DNA of 64,000 nt from Trachythela sp. YZ-2020 (GCA_016169945.1 JADLSH010000198.1:682001-746000); one strand, 5' to 3'; numbered from the stretch's first letter, positions 1 through 10,999 are shown. The notes: a model not told the origin generated them from the letters alone. Made by a program: numbers and translations.

Positions 1-150
1 GTCGCGGCTAACTTTTTGTACGTATGACAGTAGAACTGTATTCTACTTTCTGTGCGGCCGTCAAGTTTTTAACCAATCAAATTTCACGAAAGTATAAACA
101 CATACGTGCGTGCAATTGTGCGTACGTACGTGCAAGTGGAGGCCGGCCTT
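1..150. repeat. MITE fragment (right part)
   Basis: The first 150 bases are nearly identical to the right half of a palindromic MITE at 21837-22234. Both have the same GTCGCGGCTAACTTTTTG stretch, the same alternating CGTACG tract and the same ...GGCCTTTAA end. The left part lies outside the window. No coding capacity. From about 150 to 436 I see only AT-rich DNA with an ATAAT microsatellite near 317-332. Confidence 0.8.
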
Positions 151-436
151 TAAGGGGCCACAGTAATTGGTTTTAACTGTTGTGGCGTCCCCGCCATTTG
201 TTATTAGTGTGTAATTTTAGTGTGTTGTACAGTATAGTGGGGTTTTTTGGGGGTTTTTGTGTTTGTAACTTTATTTGTTATTTTCTGATGTAAATGTGTC
301 ACCTGGCAAAGTTAAATAATAATAATAATAAAATTTGAACCAGCTCAAAATTGATGAGAGTCAACGAGTTGGTGACCAAACGCGAGCGAGAGTTGCAACT
401 CTCATTGAGAAACTCATGGCATTAATTACGTTTTAC

Positions 437-730
437 CTTGCTTTTGTTCTTGCCCATTTCTGAGGTAAAATTGCAGTTTTTCTTCAATATACTGATTATA
501 TCCTTGATAAACTGATCCACTGGGACTTGCACATAATACTTTATTAAAACGCAAGAACTTGTATCAGGGTTTTGCATGGAGGGATATTTCCATGTAATTG
601 TGATTTCCAAGTGTAACTGAAACACAAACTGAAAAGTTGATTTATGAATGTCCCATGAAGTTGTACCTCTCTCAAGTGTTGTAAGAAGAGCAGCTTGGCT
701 CACGTTATATCCACCAGGGACGAGAGCTTG
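437..730 (-). CDS. Candidate internal exon of an unidentified gene
   Basis: A 294-base open stretch on the minus strand with good splice borders. The acceptor follows a pyrimidine-rich tract ending TAACTCCCAG, the exon starts at 730 in phase 0, and a donor (AAG|GTAAAA) follows at 437, also in phase 0. It encodes 98 residues of ordinary globular composition, with a hydrophobic/charged pattern such as VQVPVDQFIKDIISIL and a lysine-rich end. I do not recognise the family. If the donor is not used, reading continues four codons to a stop at 422, so this could also be a terminal exon. A weaker possible exon lies upstream at 941-1010 (acceptor TTCTAATAG), but its phase does not fit directly. It may belong to the same gene as the exon at 3219-3402. 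Confidence 0.4.
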
Positions 731-1010
731 CTGGGAGTTAGAACAAAATATTACCAAGGCGTGGTTTAAACTAACATTAAGTTCAAGAAGACAAACATCA
801 CCAAATGGTAAGCCTAAAAATGTAGTCCATTATTTAAAAAATGTAGTCCATTATTATATAATAAATTGATAAATTGAAATAAGAGAGCATCAATAAGCGA
901 CCCAATTACAATATCATAAATTTCGTTCATATGATCAAACCTCCTATTTTCTCATGTAATAATCCAAATGATAAGGCAATTGCTTTTTGATCTTCTAGAC
1001 TCTTGCTCTC

Positions 1011-1566
1011 CTATTAGAACAAGTTACATAGTCATATATGAAGAACAAGACTTGTGGTACAGTATTTTCAAGGAATCAAAGCAGAGTCAAAAACGCAATT
1101 ATATAGCTCAGACGGACAATATAAATTACCACAGCTTAGCCTTAGAAAAACGGCATTTCCTCTGTTCTGGGAAAGAATGTGATACCTTCGTATAAAGTTC
1201 TCCCTTTCTGATCAAAATTTTGGGGGGAGGGCATAGCCCCTCACTTCTAATTCTGGGGGGTACAGCCCCCTAGCCCTCTTGTTCTACCACCCATATAATT
1301 TTGACTAGTATTGACCACTTTTTGGTAAACATGCAAATACGGATGTACAAATCAGCCCTTGGGTATAATACAATATGTAGACCAAACATCAACCTTACCA
1401 AATATTTTACAACAAGTAAATTGTTTTCAACTATCCATCGTTTCACATCAAACAGGTCAAATTTGACTGAAAGTAAAATGTCAAGTGAAGGGCATGTTAT
1501 AAGCACTGATACAAATTTTGCATATGTAAAATGCTATAAAGACATGCATAAAGTACATTCAATCTT
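1011..1566. other. Gene-free stretch
   Basis: No supported gene. It contains a short G-rich repeat near 1222-1275 (GGGGGGAGGGC and a related copy) of the kind seen at hAT-type MITE ends in this window, otherwise AT-rich DNA. Confidence 0.5.
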
Positions 1567-1770
1567 CAGGGCCGGACCTATGGGGGGTTTGGGGGGTGTC
1601 ACACCCCCCCCAGAAATTCTATTTGGAGTTTCAGTCGGCAGAAGTGCTATTTTAGTCGGCAGACAAAAATTTTTTGATGACTAACAGCAATGTAGTCGGT
1701 ACAAGTTTGTTAGTCAGTCGGTTGAAAGGACCTTACACCCCCCCTGATAAATTTTCTGAGGACGGCCCTG
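1567..1770. mobile_element. hAT-type MITE with 8-bp target duplication
   Basis: A 204-bp element beginning CAGGGCCGGACCT and ending ACGGCCCTG, so the ends are inverted repeats of CAGGGCCG. It is flanked on both sides by the exact 8-bp duplication TCAATCTT (1559-1566 and 1771-1778). CAGGG-type ends with 8-bp duplications are the signature of the hAT superfamily. The interior holds G-rich and C-rich runs and no transposase, so the element is non-autonomous. Confidence 0.9.
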
Positions 1771-1778
1771 TCAATCTT

Positions 1779-2551
1779 GTCTATAATGTATTTGGTGACA
1801 AGGACCGGTATATGTGGTATGCCTGGCTTCCTTCATTGACCAAGAGTTACTGCAATAGTAAGTAACTGTAGCATTTGGTAGAGTCAAACTGGACATATTA
1901 TTGTTGAACTAAACTAACTTTGTATATGCTGGATAGCCCTATCAGTTCTGTTCTCCTTGCCTAGAGATACATGCACTATTAAGGTGCATCCCTTATTTGT
2001 CTAGTGTTACTAAAGTAACCAGGGAAAACCTGTTCTGGTACATGTAGCTAGCAGCGTCAAAGTAGAAGCTGTCTTCTCACATGCGAATCAAGGCCGGCGA
2101 AAGGGGAGGGAGAGGGGGCAAAATACCCGGGGCCCGGCTGTTCAAAGGGGCCCGGAAACAGGGGCGCACATTAGGGGGGGGGGGGATGCGACACCCCCCA
2201 TCATTTGTGAATTTTTCAAAAATGTCAGTCCCAAAATGTAAAATTACACTACTTAATTCGCTTACTCGTTGAATCTACTTCACATTTCTGGAATAGATGG
2301 TATATAATAGAATCCATATCATGTTAGCTAAACACTAAACACATAAGGAGTATTTTAAAAACTGCATTATTCTAAAGTTTTTGTCTAAGATAACAAGCGC
2401 CCAAACTAGAAAAGAATCTTTCGCAAGAAATTTGTTGGCAATAGTGGAACCAGAACACTTCACAGCATTTAAGTCCCTAGCGAGTGTTGAGTGGTGACAG
2501 AGCAAACTACGCATGGGTGCAAGGGGGACCCGCATCTTGCCGGCCTTGATG
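1779..2551. other. Gene-free stretch with a second hAT-like G-rich end
   Basis: No supported gene. Around 2088-2200 there is a GC-rich tract with CAGGGGCGCACATTAGG followed by a G run. The same motif recurs at 21508-21535 and looks like a degraded hAT MITE end. No flanking duplication was found. Confidence 0.45.
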
Positions 2552-2557
2552 TGAATT

Positions 2558-3072
2558 CAGACCTTAAAATATCGGTCAGTCATGCACAGACATTGTCCGA
2601 CCCATTCGTGAAATTGTCCGACGTAGAGCGGAAAGCACCGGACATTCTGTCTGACCCAAGTGAAACTGAGGTTTATTGTTTGTCTGACCTGATTGTATTA
2701 TGGAATGGAATATATATTATGGACTGATATCCATTGTCCAAATCTTAACGACGGGCGAGAAAAGCAATGAATTATTCAAGCCCTCTTCAAGCCATGTACA
2801 AATTTTTTTCTCAAGTGGCAAGGAAAGTTAGTTTTGGCTCGGAAATAAGTATGAATGACAGTTATGACACAACTTATTCAATATCGGCACAACATTTACT
2901 GTTCAAAATTTAATTAATACATTGTGCTGATATTAATTTGTGTCATTTTTACTTATTTCCGAGACAAACTGAACTCAAGGGTGTCGGACATCATCATACA
3001 TATGTCCAACCCAAACTGAAAGTCATCGGACATTTTGCCAGACGGCTATACCGACCGATATTTTAAGGCCTG
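2558..3072. mobile_element. 510-bp MITE family, copy 1
   Basis: Starts CAGACCTTAAAATATCGGTC and ends with the inverted counterpart ...CGATATTTTAAGGCCTG. A second copy of nearly the same sequence and length lies at 19983-20492 inside C2CD5 intron 2. Flanks show a 6-bp imperfect duplication (TGAATT on the left, CGAATT on the right). No transposase. The short open frames in it are shared by both copies but have no recognisable domain. Confidence 0.85.
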
Positions 3073-3218
3073 CGAATTATAACCAGACAACTGCATTCTA
3101 CGTACAATTGAGTTGAACCATTAAAGTACAGGCATAAACCACTGTGCCACAAAACTCTCTCTAACTGAAAACAATACCAACAAACTATAAGCATATAAAA
3201 CATATAAACTGCACATAC

Positions 3219-3402
3219 CCTTGTTTAATAATTCAGCTGCATACTGCAAATTTCCTAACTGATAATCAATAGAGGCAAACAGGAGTAGAGCGTCCGTATT
3301 TATAGGAATTGAATCCCACTCCTTTCTTCCCAAAATTTGTCGAATTTCTTTTAAAGTTGAGTCGATATTTCCAGCTAACCAATACTTCTTAACAACTTCC
3401 AT
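3219..3402 (-). CDS. Candidate first coding exon of an unidentified TPR-like protein
   Basis: On the minus strand an ATG at 3402 opens a 61-codon frame running to a good donor (AAG G|GTATGTG) at 3218. The residues have an alternating helical pattern (for example ALLLFASIDYQLGNLQYAAE) resembling one tetratricopeptide-type hairpin, but one hairpin is too little to name a family. Reading through the donor gives a hydrophobic tail ending at 3121, which looks like intron. The exon may pair with the candidate exon at 437-730 on the same strand. A family match to other animal proteins would settle it. Confidence 0.45.
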
Positions 3403-3837
3403 GCATTTACAGCGTTTCTGTTAAGTATTACAGTCTTAAAAACGTCTTTTTCGTCGTAAAAACATTGTTAAAATTTGTATTTTGGTATTTAAATGACCCA
3501 CGTGGAATTTCCAAAACTTAATGTTAGAACCACTGAGCTGTATAATACCTGGAGCACTGGAGGAAGTGCAGTGAACTCTAAATTTGGTACGTTCACAAAC
3601 AGCGATTTGTCGGACCGATTTTAGGTTTTGTATTTCCGTAAGCCCAGGAACATGCGGAGACTGACTATAGGTCGTAAGGGAGGGAAGGGTGGGCAGAAAA
3701 TAGCCATATCCCTACGGTTATATACAGAAATATTACACGATTACTCTTGCAAAACATAAATATAATAACAAAGATCATCTAGGCTCCTTTACACCCCAAA
3801 ATGTATAAGATCCTCGTAACTATCACCTTTGCGCCTC
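3403..3837. other. Gene-free stretch upstream of the minus-strand exon
   Basis: No gene recognised. If 3219-3402 is a first coding exon, this interval would hold its 5' UTR and promoter. No TATA box or other motif is clear enough to mark. Confidence 0.35.
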
Positions 3838-3915
3838 GTTTAACAAACTGATCCAAAGTCACTGAGCTTCCTTACTTAAATAGTCATATTACGCATGATT
3901 ACACTTTGAATAGTT
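3838..3915 (-). repeat. Terminal direct repeat of the DIRS-like element (3' copy)
   Basis: Shares AACAAACTGATCCAAAGTCA and the following roughly 55 bases with 12357-12430 in the same orientation, with a few differences. The recombinase frame runs into it and ends there. Confidence 0.75.
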
Positions 3916-4425
3916 TCATGTTCATAAATGTTTAGCGCCTTCAAGTAAGCAACTAGCCTGCTTTGAGCAGCGGACGCCAAAAACGGGGAACTGGATATCG
4001 CATGATGATTCGAAGTCGTTCTGAAGAGAAACGTCTTACCCAATGCAATCCCCATTGACTTGCATAGTTCACCGTAGAAACGTAAGTTTGCGAGCGGACG
4101 GATGGCCAGAAACGCTACCTCGAATTGATTTTCCTACTCTTTGATGAACGAGAAGGCTTTGCCCATCCGGATGCAAGAGGATGTCTACTGTTCGAAGTCT
4201 GCCAAGGTCTGACGCACGTTGACCAGTGAAAAATTCGAGGGTGAAAAACGCCAAGTCTCGTGCATAAATGTATTTATTGATTGCCGTCGCCGTCGGGTCA
4301 GAAAGAAGCCCCCGTAGGTGGTGGATGATTTTTTTGAATTTGTCAAAGAAAACCGGTGTAGCTTGTGAAGAGGAGATCCGGGCGGCCATTTGTTCCACTT
4401 GGAATATGACTTCCTGGATTTCCAA
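3916..4425 (-). pseudogene. DIRS tyrosine recombinase, partial
   Basis: Minus-strand frame with the arm-type start of the catalytic domain: LEFFTGQRASDLGRL carries the first catalytic arginine, followed by the beta-strand region with HQRVGKSIRG. A frame break occurs near 4069. Downstream residues such as SPFLASAAQSRLVAYL continue the family pattern up to a position just before where the H-x2-R box should lie. There the terminal repeat begins and the frame stops, so the H-R and Tyr parts are missing. In life this enzyme would have inserted a circular cDNA intermediate. Here it is inactive. Confidence 0.75.
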
Positions 4426-4699
4426 ATCCCGAACGAACGTCCCAGTCGCCTGAACGATCCAAGCAGTTGAATATGGAACGAAGCTTGCCGATAGTTGAGT
4501 CCACTGTGCCCGCAGCTAACCGGGAAGGACTGTCACATGCGCCCCTAACTTTGGATCCAAATAATTCACATTCATTTGAGTGAACCTTTGTCCGTCCTTT
4601 TTTATCTTTCCAGACTAGGAAACGGACAACGTCATGAGGGCCACAAGAAATGGATGTTTTTGGAGGGTTCAGGTTGGCTAGAAATGTCTGTAAGTCACC

Positions 4700-4930
4700 T
4701 TCTAACTGTGATTTTTGCCGTCCATATTGTGACGAAGTCCGTGCAGCCTGTAAATCGTCAATGCGCTCATATTTCTCAATGCGACTCGAACCCAGTCCTC
4801 AAGTGAAAAAGAAGTAGTCAAGCTCTGCCTCTGGTGGGTTTTCTCCGGGTCCAGTTTTCCTCCCCCACCTCCCACAGGGAAAAGTTGACAGGGTGGAGTT
4901 AGGTAATCATAATGTTAATTGGCTCCCAAT
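4700..4930 (+). mobile_element. tRNA-derived SINE, degraded
   Basis: Contains the same conserved central segment as the SINE at 26327-26524 (GGGTTTTCTCCGGGT ... TTTTCCTCC ... CCCACAGGGAA ... GTTGACAGGGTGG), here on the + strand. A degraded tRNA-like head with a B-box-like GACTCGAACCC lies at about 4787. It sits between the RNase H and recombinase parts of the DIRS-like element and breaks its frame. No clear target duplication. Confidence 0.7.
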
Positions 4931-5249
4931 TGGCTGTTAAAAGCTAAAATAAGTCATTCATTCGATTCGGTGTCGTCACGGGCAGTGGTTTATGTTACAC
5001 CACAATGTTGACAAAATGCAGCACAGTTGTCATTCGAGTAATGGCATTCAGGGCAGGACTTTGCCGGTCTCCATACTCGAGGCACGCCCTAGAAGGGGAC
5101 CAAATTAATCGAAAATGTTACCTGATATTCTGAAGGCCCAAAGGTCCCAATGAAGAGCTCTAGATTCAAATTTGCCCGAACGCGTGGGGGAAAGGAGTAC
5201 GTGCTGCTGACCGCTTGAACCTAACCTGATCCGGTCCGAAGCGTGTCCG

Positions 5250-5693
5250 TTAATCAATGGCCACGAAAAACGTCGCGGGAAAATATCGGGGACGACGATC
5301 GTAAATTGACAGCCTGATGCAGTCAAAAAACGCAGAACTGGACCATGCAATCAAAACTAATGGTGGAAATACATAACCATTATCCGTCTCCGGGATTATC
5401 TGCGTGAATATATTAACTCCGTCAGAGTTGGGTGTTGGCCAAGGGGAGTAGTGTCGGAGTGCCTCGTTGCCTTGACTACGCTGAGTATTCGAGTCAAGGG
5501 ACATCAGGTCAATCGTGTGCGGTCCCCATCGAATCTCAATCGCGTTCCATGAGCGAACGGCGAGCATACAATCTGAATCAGATAAGACTCGAGACGGGGT
5601 GTCCGCCAAATTCTTGTCAGATGGCACATGACATAACGTGAGAGCAATATTGGAATGCAGCGACAGTTCGAAAATTAACTTCAGAGTTTCCAT
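5250..5693 (-). pseudogene. DIRS RNase H domain, partial
   Basis: Minus-strand frame with the DIRS/LTR-type RNase H tail signature CHVPSDKNLADTPSRVLSD, in which the Asp-x-x-Ala-Asp-x-x-Ser-Arg core is typical, followed by a region with DLMSLDSNTQ resembling the DIRS linker before the recombinase. It continues the upstream segment (5707-6277) after a stop/frameshift near 5700. The role would be removal of the RNA strand during reverse transcription. Confidence 0.75.
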
Positions 5694-5706
5694 TAACTCT
5701 GGGCTG

Positions 5707-6277
5707 TTACCGCCTTGGTTCTTCCATGCATGGACAAGAGTTAAGCTGTCCGTGTGGGCATCTACTCGACAGTTGGAAAAGGATGTTGTGCATGGCGGAT
5801 GATAAAGTATTCAAGAGTGCCAAAGCCTCCTTGATCACAATAGGTTTGGATAGATGTGCAGGGCTCCAGTAATCGCGAAGTCTGATAGGTTCGCTGCCGA
5901 GGAGAAAGATAACTCCTCCCCAGCCCGCATAAAACTCGATCAACTGATGTCTCTCGTCAAACCACGGCAGGTGCCCTTGCCATATATCGAGGAACCGCCA
6001 GTACTCAATTTCCTTACGCAAGTCACTTGTCACCTTAATATGCTTTGGCTTGCGACTATGTGACGAAATGGCTCGAAAGACCGTGCGTGTGTACAGACGC
6101 GCTGCTGGAACTGCGATGGAGAAGGATGTCGTTTTTCCCGCAGAACGCTGTAGCACCTGCAGGTCTACTTCCTTCTGAGAGAGAATAGCTTCTCGCAACA
6201 CTCAGAATTTTTCCTTTTTGTCGTCAGATAATATGAAGGCCATGAGTATGGAGTTGGATAAGTAACCCAAAAACTTT
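5707..6277 (-). pseudogene. DIRS RT C-terminal part and RNase H start
   Basis: Minus-strand frame beginning in the RT thumb (FLGYLSNSILMAFILSDDKK), then LQRSAGKTTSFSIAVPAARL, the conserved DIRS connection motif, then FYAGWGGVIFLLGSEPIRL, the first RNase H strand. A frame break lies near 6201. The upstream part of this RT lies at 8341-9238, separated by the inserted LINE and Penelope-like fragment. The junction with the LINE is at about 6278-6283, where DIRS similarity stops. Confidence 0.8.
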
Positions 6278-6279
6278 GC

Positions 6280-8097
6280 TGAGATTGGACCAAAGCTTGC
6301 ATCAAATATTCCTTTAACAAATATAGACCCAATACAATTCACCCAGCCTTGCTCCGCAGAATTTAGTTTTGCGACTATAACAAAGGAATATTTAGCTACC
6401 ACAGTTGGTAAAATAAACCTGAATAAAGCGCCCGGTTTAGACAAAATACCAAACAAACTTATTAAAGCAGCTGGAAATACGATATATGATTCCTTATTGC
6501 ATGTATTCAACCTGGTATTAAAAACTGGAACTTTTCCAGAGGACTTAAAACTTGCAAAAGTAATTCCAATTTACAAGAAAGGAGACAAGGCTGAGTGCGG
6601 AAATTATAGACCTATATCTGTGATTCCTGCATTGGCCAAAATCTTAGAAAAACTCATTTGCGATCAATTAAGCTTGTATATTAACAGAAACAACATCATC
6701 TGCGAACAGCAATCCGGCTTTCGCCCATGTCACTCCACAGAAACAGCTCTTTTACATTGCACTAACCAATGGCTATTAAATATGGACAAGGGTCTAATCA
6801 ACGGGGTTCTTTTCGTAGACTTTAAAAAAGCATTTGACACGGTCGACCATTGTATTCTTCTGCGGAAACTGGAACAATATGGAATAAAAGGGACAGCCCA
6901 AAAACTATTTAAGTCATACTTGAACAACAGGAAACAAGTCTGCGTACTCAATAACGTAAAATCAGAACAAAAAACAATCCAATGTGGGGTTCCACAAGGG
7001 ACTAATCTGGGGCCATTGCTATTTTCTATATACATAAACGATTTACCGAACTGCCTCGAACACACTCAAGCATCAATGTTTGCAGACGACACAAACTTGA
7101 CGTGTTCTGGAGTGTCAACTGCAGAAATTGAATACAAATTAAACTCCGACTTGAGTAATGTAAGTAAATGGCTCGAGGCCAACAAATTAACATTAAATAC
7201 TGAGAAAACTGAATTTATGTTGATAGCCTCAAAAAGAAAATTAAACCAAATCCCTGAAAACCTCCAAATACTAATTAATGACTCACTTATTGATCAAGTT
7301 AAACAGAAAGAGGTCTTGGGGATTATAATTGACGAAGAATTAAAATGGAAGGAACACACTAATGCTCAATGTAAGAAACTTTCGAGTGCTGTGGCTCTTC
7401 TAAGAAGAGCTAAAGCTTTTGTATCCCAAAATGAATTAATTCGTATGTACAACTCTTTAGTAGTCCCTTACTTTACATATTGTTCGTCCGTCTGGAATGA
7501 CGGAAATCGAACGAATCTTGAGAAACTGTACAAGATGCAAAAAAGGGCCGCTCGTGTCATAACTAGTTCAAACTACGAAATAAGGTCAAAAACAATCTTT
7601 CGATTCTAGGATGGACTCCAATTGAGTCTACTCTTATGAAAAGGGAAATTTTAATGACATTCAAGGCTATCCGTTGTATTGCGCCGGAGTACGTCTCTAA
7701 CATGTTCTCTCATAGCCAAAATAACAATTACGAAATGCGGAGCAACATGCGCAAGCTAGTGTTAGGTAAACCTAAAACTAATTTTATGAAAAGATCCTTT
7801 TCATACCGAGGAGCTTGTGCCTGGAACAACTTACCCATTGACATTGTCAACGGGTATGAGCAACTATCAACAATTCATTTTAAAAGTTTAATCGACAATT
7901 ATTTTTCCACAGATTAAATGACTGTTGATGATGCTCATAAATATTGCAACATGAGTAATCAATATTGTTTCATCTAACATGACTTATTTGTGTAAATAGT
8001 TATTAATATTTTATAGTATTATATCAAACGATCCCTTGAAAAGCAGCAATAGCTGAAGGGCTATCGTTTTTAAATAACTTTTATAAATAAATAAAAA
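6280..8097 (+). mobile_element. 5'-truncated LINE (Jockey/CR1/L2 group) nested in the DIRS-like element
   Basis: A + strand non-LTR retrotransposon lacking its endonuclease. It starts inside the RT palm approach, carries RT and C-terminal coding to 7917, then a 3' UTR with a stem-loop (CCCTTGAAAAGCAGC...GCTGAAGGG) and an ATAAATAAATAAAAA tail near 8082-8096. The 5' truncation and A/T-rich simple tail are typical of target-primed reverse transcription. It is oriented opposite to the host DIRS-like element. The insertion joins DIRS sequence at about 6280 and just after 8097. Confidence 0.85.
6283..7917 (+). pseudogene. LINE reverse transcriptase, truncated, one frameshift
   Basis: Open from about 6283 without an ATG until 6497. 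Family motifs are in order: NKAPGLDKIP, YKKGDKAECGNYRPIS, SGFRPCHSTETAL, FVDFKKAFDTVDH, VPQGTNLGPLLFSIYINDL and the catalytic FADDTNL (the usual YADD/FADD box). A thumb region follows, then the C-terminal SYRGACAWNNLPIDI block seen in CR1/L2-type elements. A stop at 7607-7609 and a shift of frame near 7605 separate the last 100 residues. Everything upstream (ORF1, endonuclease) is missing. The domain itself looks little decayed, which suggests a fairly young insertion. Confidence 0.85.
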
Positions 8098-8179
8098 CGA
8101 ACGACCTGGGAGGGTAATAGTGGTGATTTGGACAAAGCCAAAGTGTAACCGATGGTTGTAAGCATCGATGTAATAATAT

Positions 8180-8330
8180 AAATAAACAAATTGAGGGTTG
8201 CTTCGCGTGTGCCTAAAAGATATAAACAAAATCTCGACGTTTCGAGCTAAAGCCCTTCGTCAGGAGAAATTAGTAGACAGATAAACACATTACATCAGCT
8301 TTTATAGCAACGCTATAAAAGCTGTCACGT
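8180..8330 (-). mobile_element. Penelope-like fragment with hammerhead-like motif
   Basis: The same sequence occurs as a head-to-head pair at 50998-51165. It contains, on the minus strand at 8233-8266, CTGACGA, then AGGGCTTTAGCTC, which can fold as a hairpin, then GAAAC. That is the CUGANGA-stem-GAAA core of a hammerhead ribozyme. Penelope-like elements are known to carry short-stem-III hammerheads, which is why I assign the fragment to them. A short inverted repeat (CTTTTATAGCAACGCTATAAAAG) lies at 8299-8321. No Penelope RT is present. Confidence 0.55.
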
Positions 8331-8340
8331 GAACAAAATA

Positions 8341-9238
8341 TTAACCAATGAAAATAAAGTAGTCATAACAATCATAACAAAATAGAATTAATATGTAAAG
8401 ATATAGACTGCGTGCAGGCTTCGGCTTAATAATATAAATAGCAGCTTCTGCTTTTTGGAAGGCGGACCAACTGCAGTCTGGGGAACTAACCAATTGACCA
8501 TTGTGTCTGTCGTCAATGTACTGACTGCATGGAACATTTGAGGTGCGGATGTAGTTAGTCGCTACTAACCCGGTAGAGTGGTACACATATGCGCTTGCTT
8601 TCCAACCAAATGGTAAAGAGGCGTGCACAAGATAGCAGCCATTCCATCGTAAACCAAACATGGTTCTGCTAGCTTCGGTCATTGATAAATGGTCATACCC
8701 ACTTTTAACGTCACAGGCAGTTTGGAAATGTCCTGGACCGACGTGACGCGGTAGATCTCATAGGTAATCCAGGGAAAAGGGTAGGTCGCGAATCCAAAGA
8801 TTGAGAAACCTCTCATCATGACACATCCGAGGCTTAGTTGGTTCTACTGTGATAGGCATGACTAAATGTGGTGGTTGAACCTCACCCACAAAACCCCAAA
8901 ATAGTAACGATCCTGTGCGTACTCTCTCACGAATAGTGGAATCAATGAAATCTTGGAAATTCACGCATGAAGGATTATTGGGGAATTCCCGGGACGGAGG
9001 GAACTGTTCGTCATAGGACTGCCCGGCAAATGTGCCCTGATAAGGTGTCATAAATGACCATACGTCTACTCCGTCTATGATAAATGACAATATTTCGTCT
9101 GCTTTTCCATGAGGGGTAATTTTTACCTGGCACAAATGAAGATTGATCGCGGAAGATCATCTCCCTGGGAGTTGCCAGAACTTGCTCACTTGCAACCATA
9201 TGAGGTGAAGGCCTGGGGCCGAAAAAACTGGTGGGCAA
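8341..9238 (-). pseudogene. DIRS reverse transcriptase, N-terminal and palm parts
   Basis: Minus strand, in several frames: PTKPRMCHDERFLNLW and the following DLPF (conserved entry to DIRS RT), then SMTEASRTMFGLRW, LPFGWKASAYVY and the catalytic QYIDD box. The frame changes near 8690-8760 and 9011-9135 and ends at about 8420, where inserted sequence begins. It joins logically to 5707-6277. The YIDD box is intact but the gene is not expressible as one protein. Confidence 0.8.
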
Positions 9239-9303
9239 ACCTCAATAAACCTTTCCAATCACACCATTGGACACTCGGTCTAGGATGACGCCGACTATAA
9301 AAT

Positions 9304-9903
9304 TCACGGATATCTTGAGTCTTGCCCCGTTTGACGCCGAAGATAGACTAACCAAAGAAAAACCGAGTTTGAAATTACGAGATTGGGTAGCCCACCCCTT
9401 TGTCGACCCCAGGCAACCCCTAAGGGCATAAAAGGCATTAGATGCCCGCACCTAGGTCCAACAAAGGAGGCGGGGAACCCCCTAACACACGCGTGTTCAC
9501 AAAAAGCACACAAAAACAGCAACAACTGAGACTGATATGTTTTAAACATTTTGCAGTGTCTCTGAAAATGTCCAGGGCGGCCACAAGCAAAGCATGCACC
9601 TCTTCCCCGTCTTGCTCCAGTTTTTCGTGGACCCGAGCTTCGGCCCCTGATGGGCGACGATATGGATGGTTGACCGCCGACCCAGTCCCTTTGATCATTT
9701 TGGCCTTTAGAGTCATTGGCACATCTGGCTTCGTCTGATAAACTTTGAAGAGCCGAGACAACCATCGATGGATCTCGGAATCTGGTCGGTGCTGAGGCGA
9801 GTTGACGGACGAGCTGTAATGCCGCAGCTACTCCTCTGGTGCTCTGTTGGCCGCTTCTAAGAGCATCTAGCTCCTCTCTTAACGCCTTTATTTGGTCTTG
9901 GAG
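9304..9903 (-). pseudogene. DIRS Gag-like protein, second exon
   Basis: Minus-strand reading from a good acceptor (CCACTTTCCAG| at 9904). It opens with a charged, coiled-coil-like helix (LQDQIKALREELDALRS), then a linker, then the zinc knuckle CFACGRPGHFQRHC (C-x2-C-x4-H-x4-C) that binds nucleic acid in Gag proteins. Basic residues around GARRGRGA support this. The tail after about 9560 is out of family pattern. The first exon is probably 12200-12335. Confidence 0.65.
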
Positions 9904-10106
9904 CTGGAAAGTGGTGGAGACGAAAAATCAAATAAAAGTAAACCCTGTCACGGCACTGGTACTGTGAGACAATTAACCGGGGAGAATTAATAACAAAAGT
10001 ATTCTCCCAGACATACTTTTACTGTTCCCATAATGCAAAAAGCATTGTCAAAGGTCATTAAACTCCGTTAGGTACTCTCCTATTGTCCGTCCATAAAATG
10101 TACGAG

Positions 10107-10262
10107 TTAAGGCTCTTTTCCACTCATCGCAAAACCAACTCGCAAACTCGCTGCGAGTTCTTGCATGTAATTAAAATAAACTGTCGAGCATTGTGACTGG
10201 ATGAAAGTACTCGCAGCGAGCTTGCGAGTTGGTTTTTGCCACGAGTGGAAAAGAGCCTTTAG
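10107..10262. mobile_element. TTAA-type MITE
   Basis: Begins TTAAGGCTCTTTTCCACTC and ends GAGTGGAAAAGAGCCTTTAG, with long inverted arms containing ACTCGCAAACTCGC / GCGAGCTTGCGAG. The left border is TTAA and the right is TTTAG, so one copy of the expected TTAA duplication has changed. Related TTAA-bordered foldbacks lie at 28651-28803 and 46441-46693. TTAA borders are the mark of piggyBac-type transposition. It lies inside the DIRS-like element. Confidence 0.7.
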
Positions 10263-10980
10263 TGGGACACAAGGTGCTATCAAACCTCGGCCCCTACCGA
10301 TTTAGTACTTGATTTCCATCACCAAAGTACTATTTACAACATGAGCGGCAGTGTTGTATCGGATATACAAACTCGAGTGGAAGACGAGATTTTGTATATC
10401 CGATACAACACGGATGCGAATGTTGTAAATGGCTTGTGAAACGTCTTGATGAGAACATTCGTATTCTTTGATCAACAATTTAAAATAAATGAATGATATT
10501 TGGTGAGAAAATTGAACTTAAAGTTTATGTAAATCAGCATGATTCTGTATCAGACATACAAACTCATTCATGCTCATGATTTCTTTTGTGTTTTCATCAT
10601 GAGTTATCTGTTTCACAACAAGATATAGACAACGCTCATTACGGATATAAAAATCAATTCATCACTATACACAAGTTGTATGCCCAGTGCAAACGGTGAA
10701 ACAAAATTTCCATAATACTGAATAGTCATTATTCGTTTCTTTCTAATACTCACAGGCAGTAGGGCAGAGTATGAAAATTGCCTGTAGAAATTCTTACCCA
10801 GCAGTGAAACCACGTTTGCCATTCTAAAACTAGCTCTGACGATTGGTTTTGGCCGGCAAAGGTTCAGCCTCGATAATCATACTCATATACCGTAACCAAC
10901 GGCTTAAAGCCCACGTATATAGAAACGTTATATTACTATTAGTTTTAACGTTTATTTGTTTTGTATATAAACTTTTAACT
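10263..10980. repeat. Gene-free stretch with a short inverted repeat
   Basis: 10351-10412 holds an inverted repeat, GTGTTGTATCGGATATACAA facing its complement. The rest resembles a MITE interior (TTTCTTTTGTGTTTTCATCATGAG is similar to 47690-47710). No gene seen. Confidence 0.5.
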
Positions 10981-10999
10981 TTTCCTCTTGGTCTCTACA

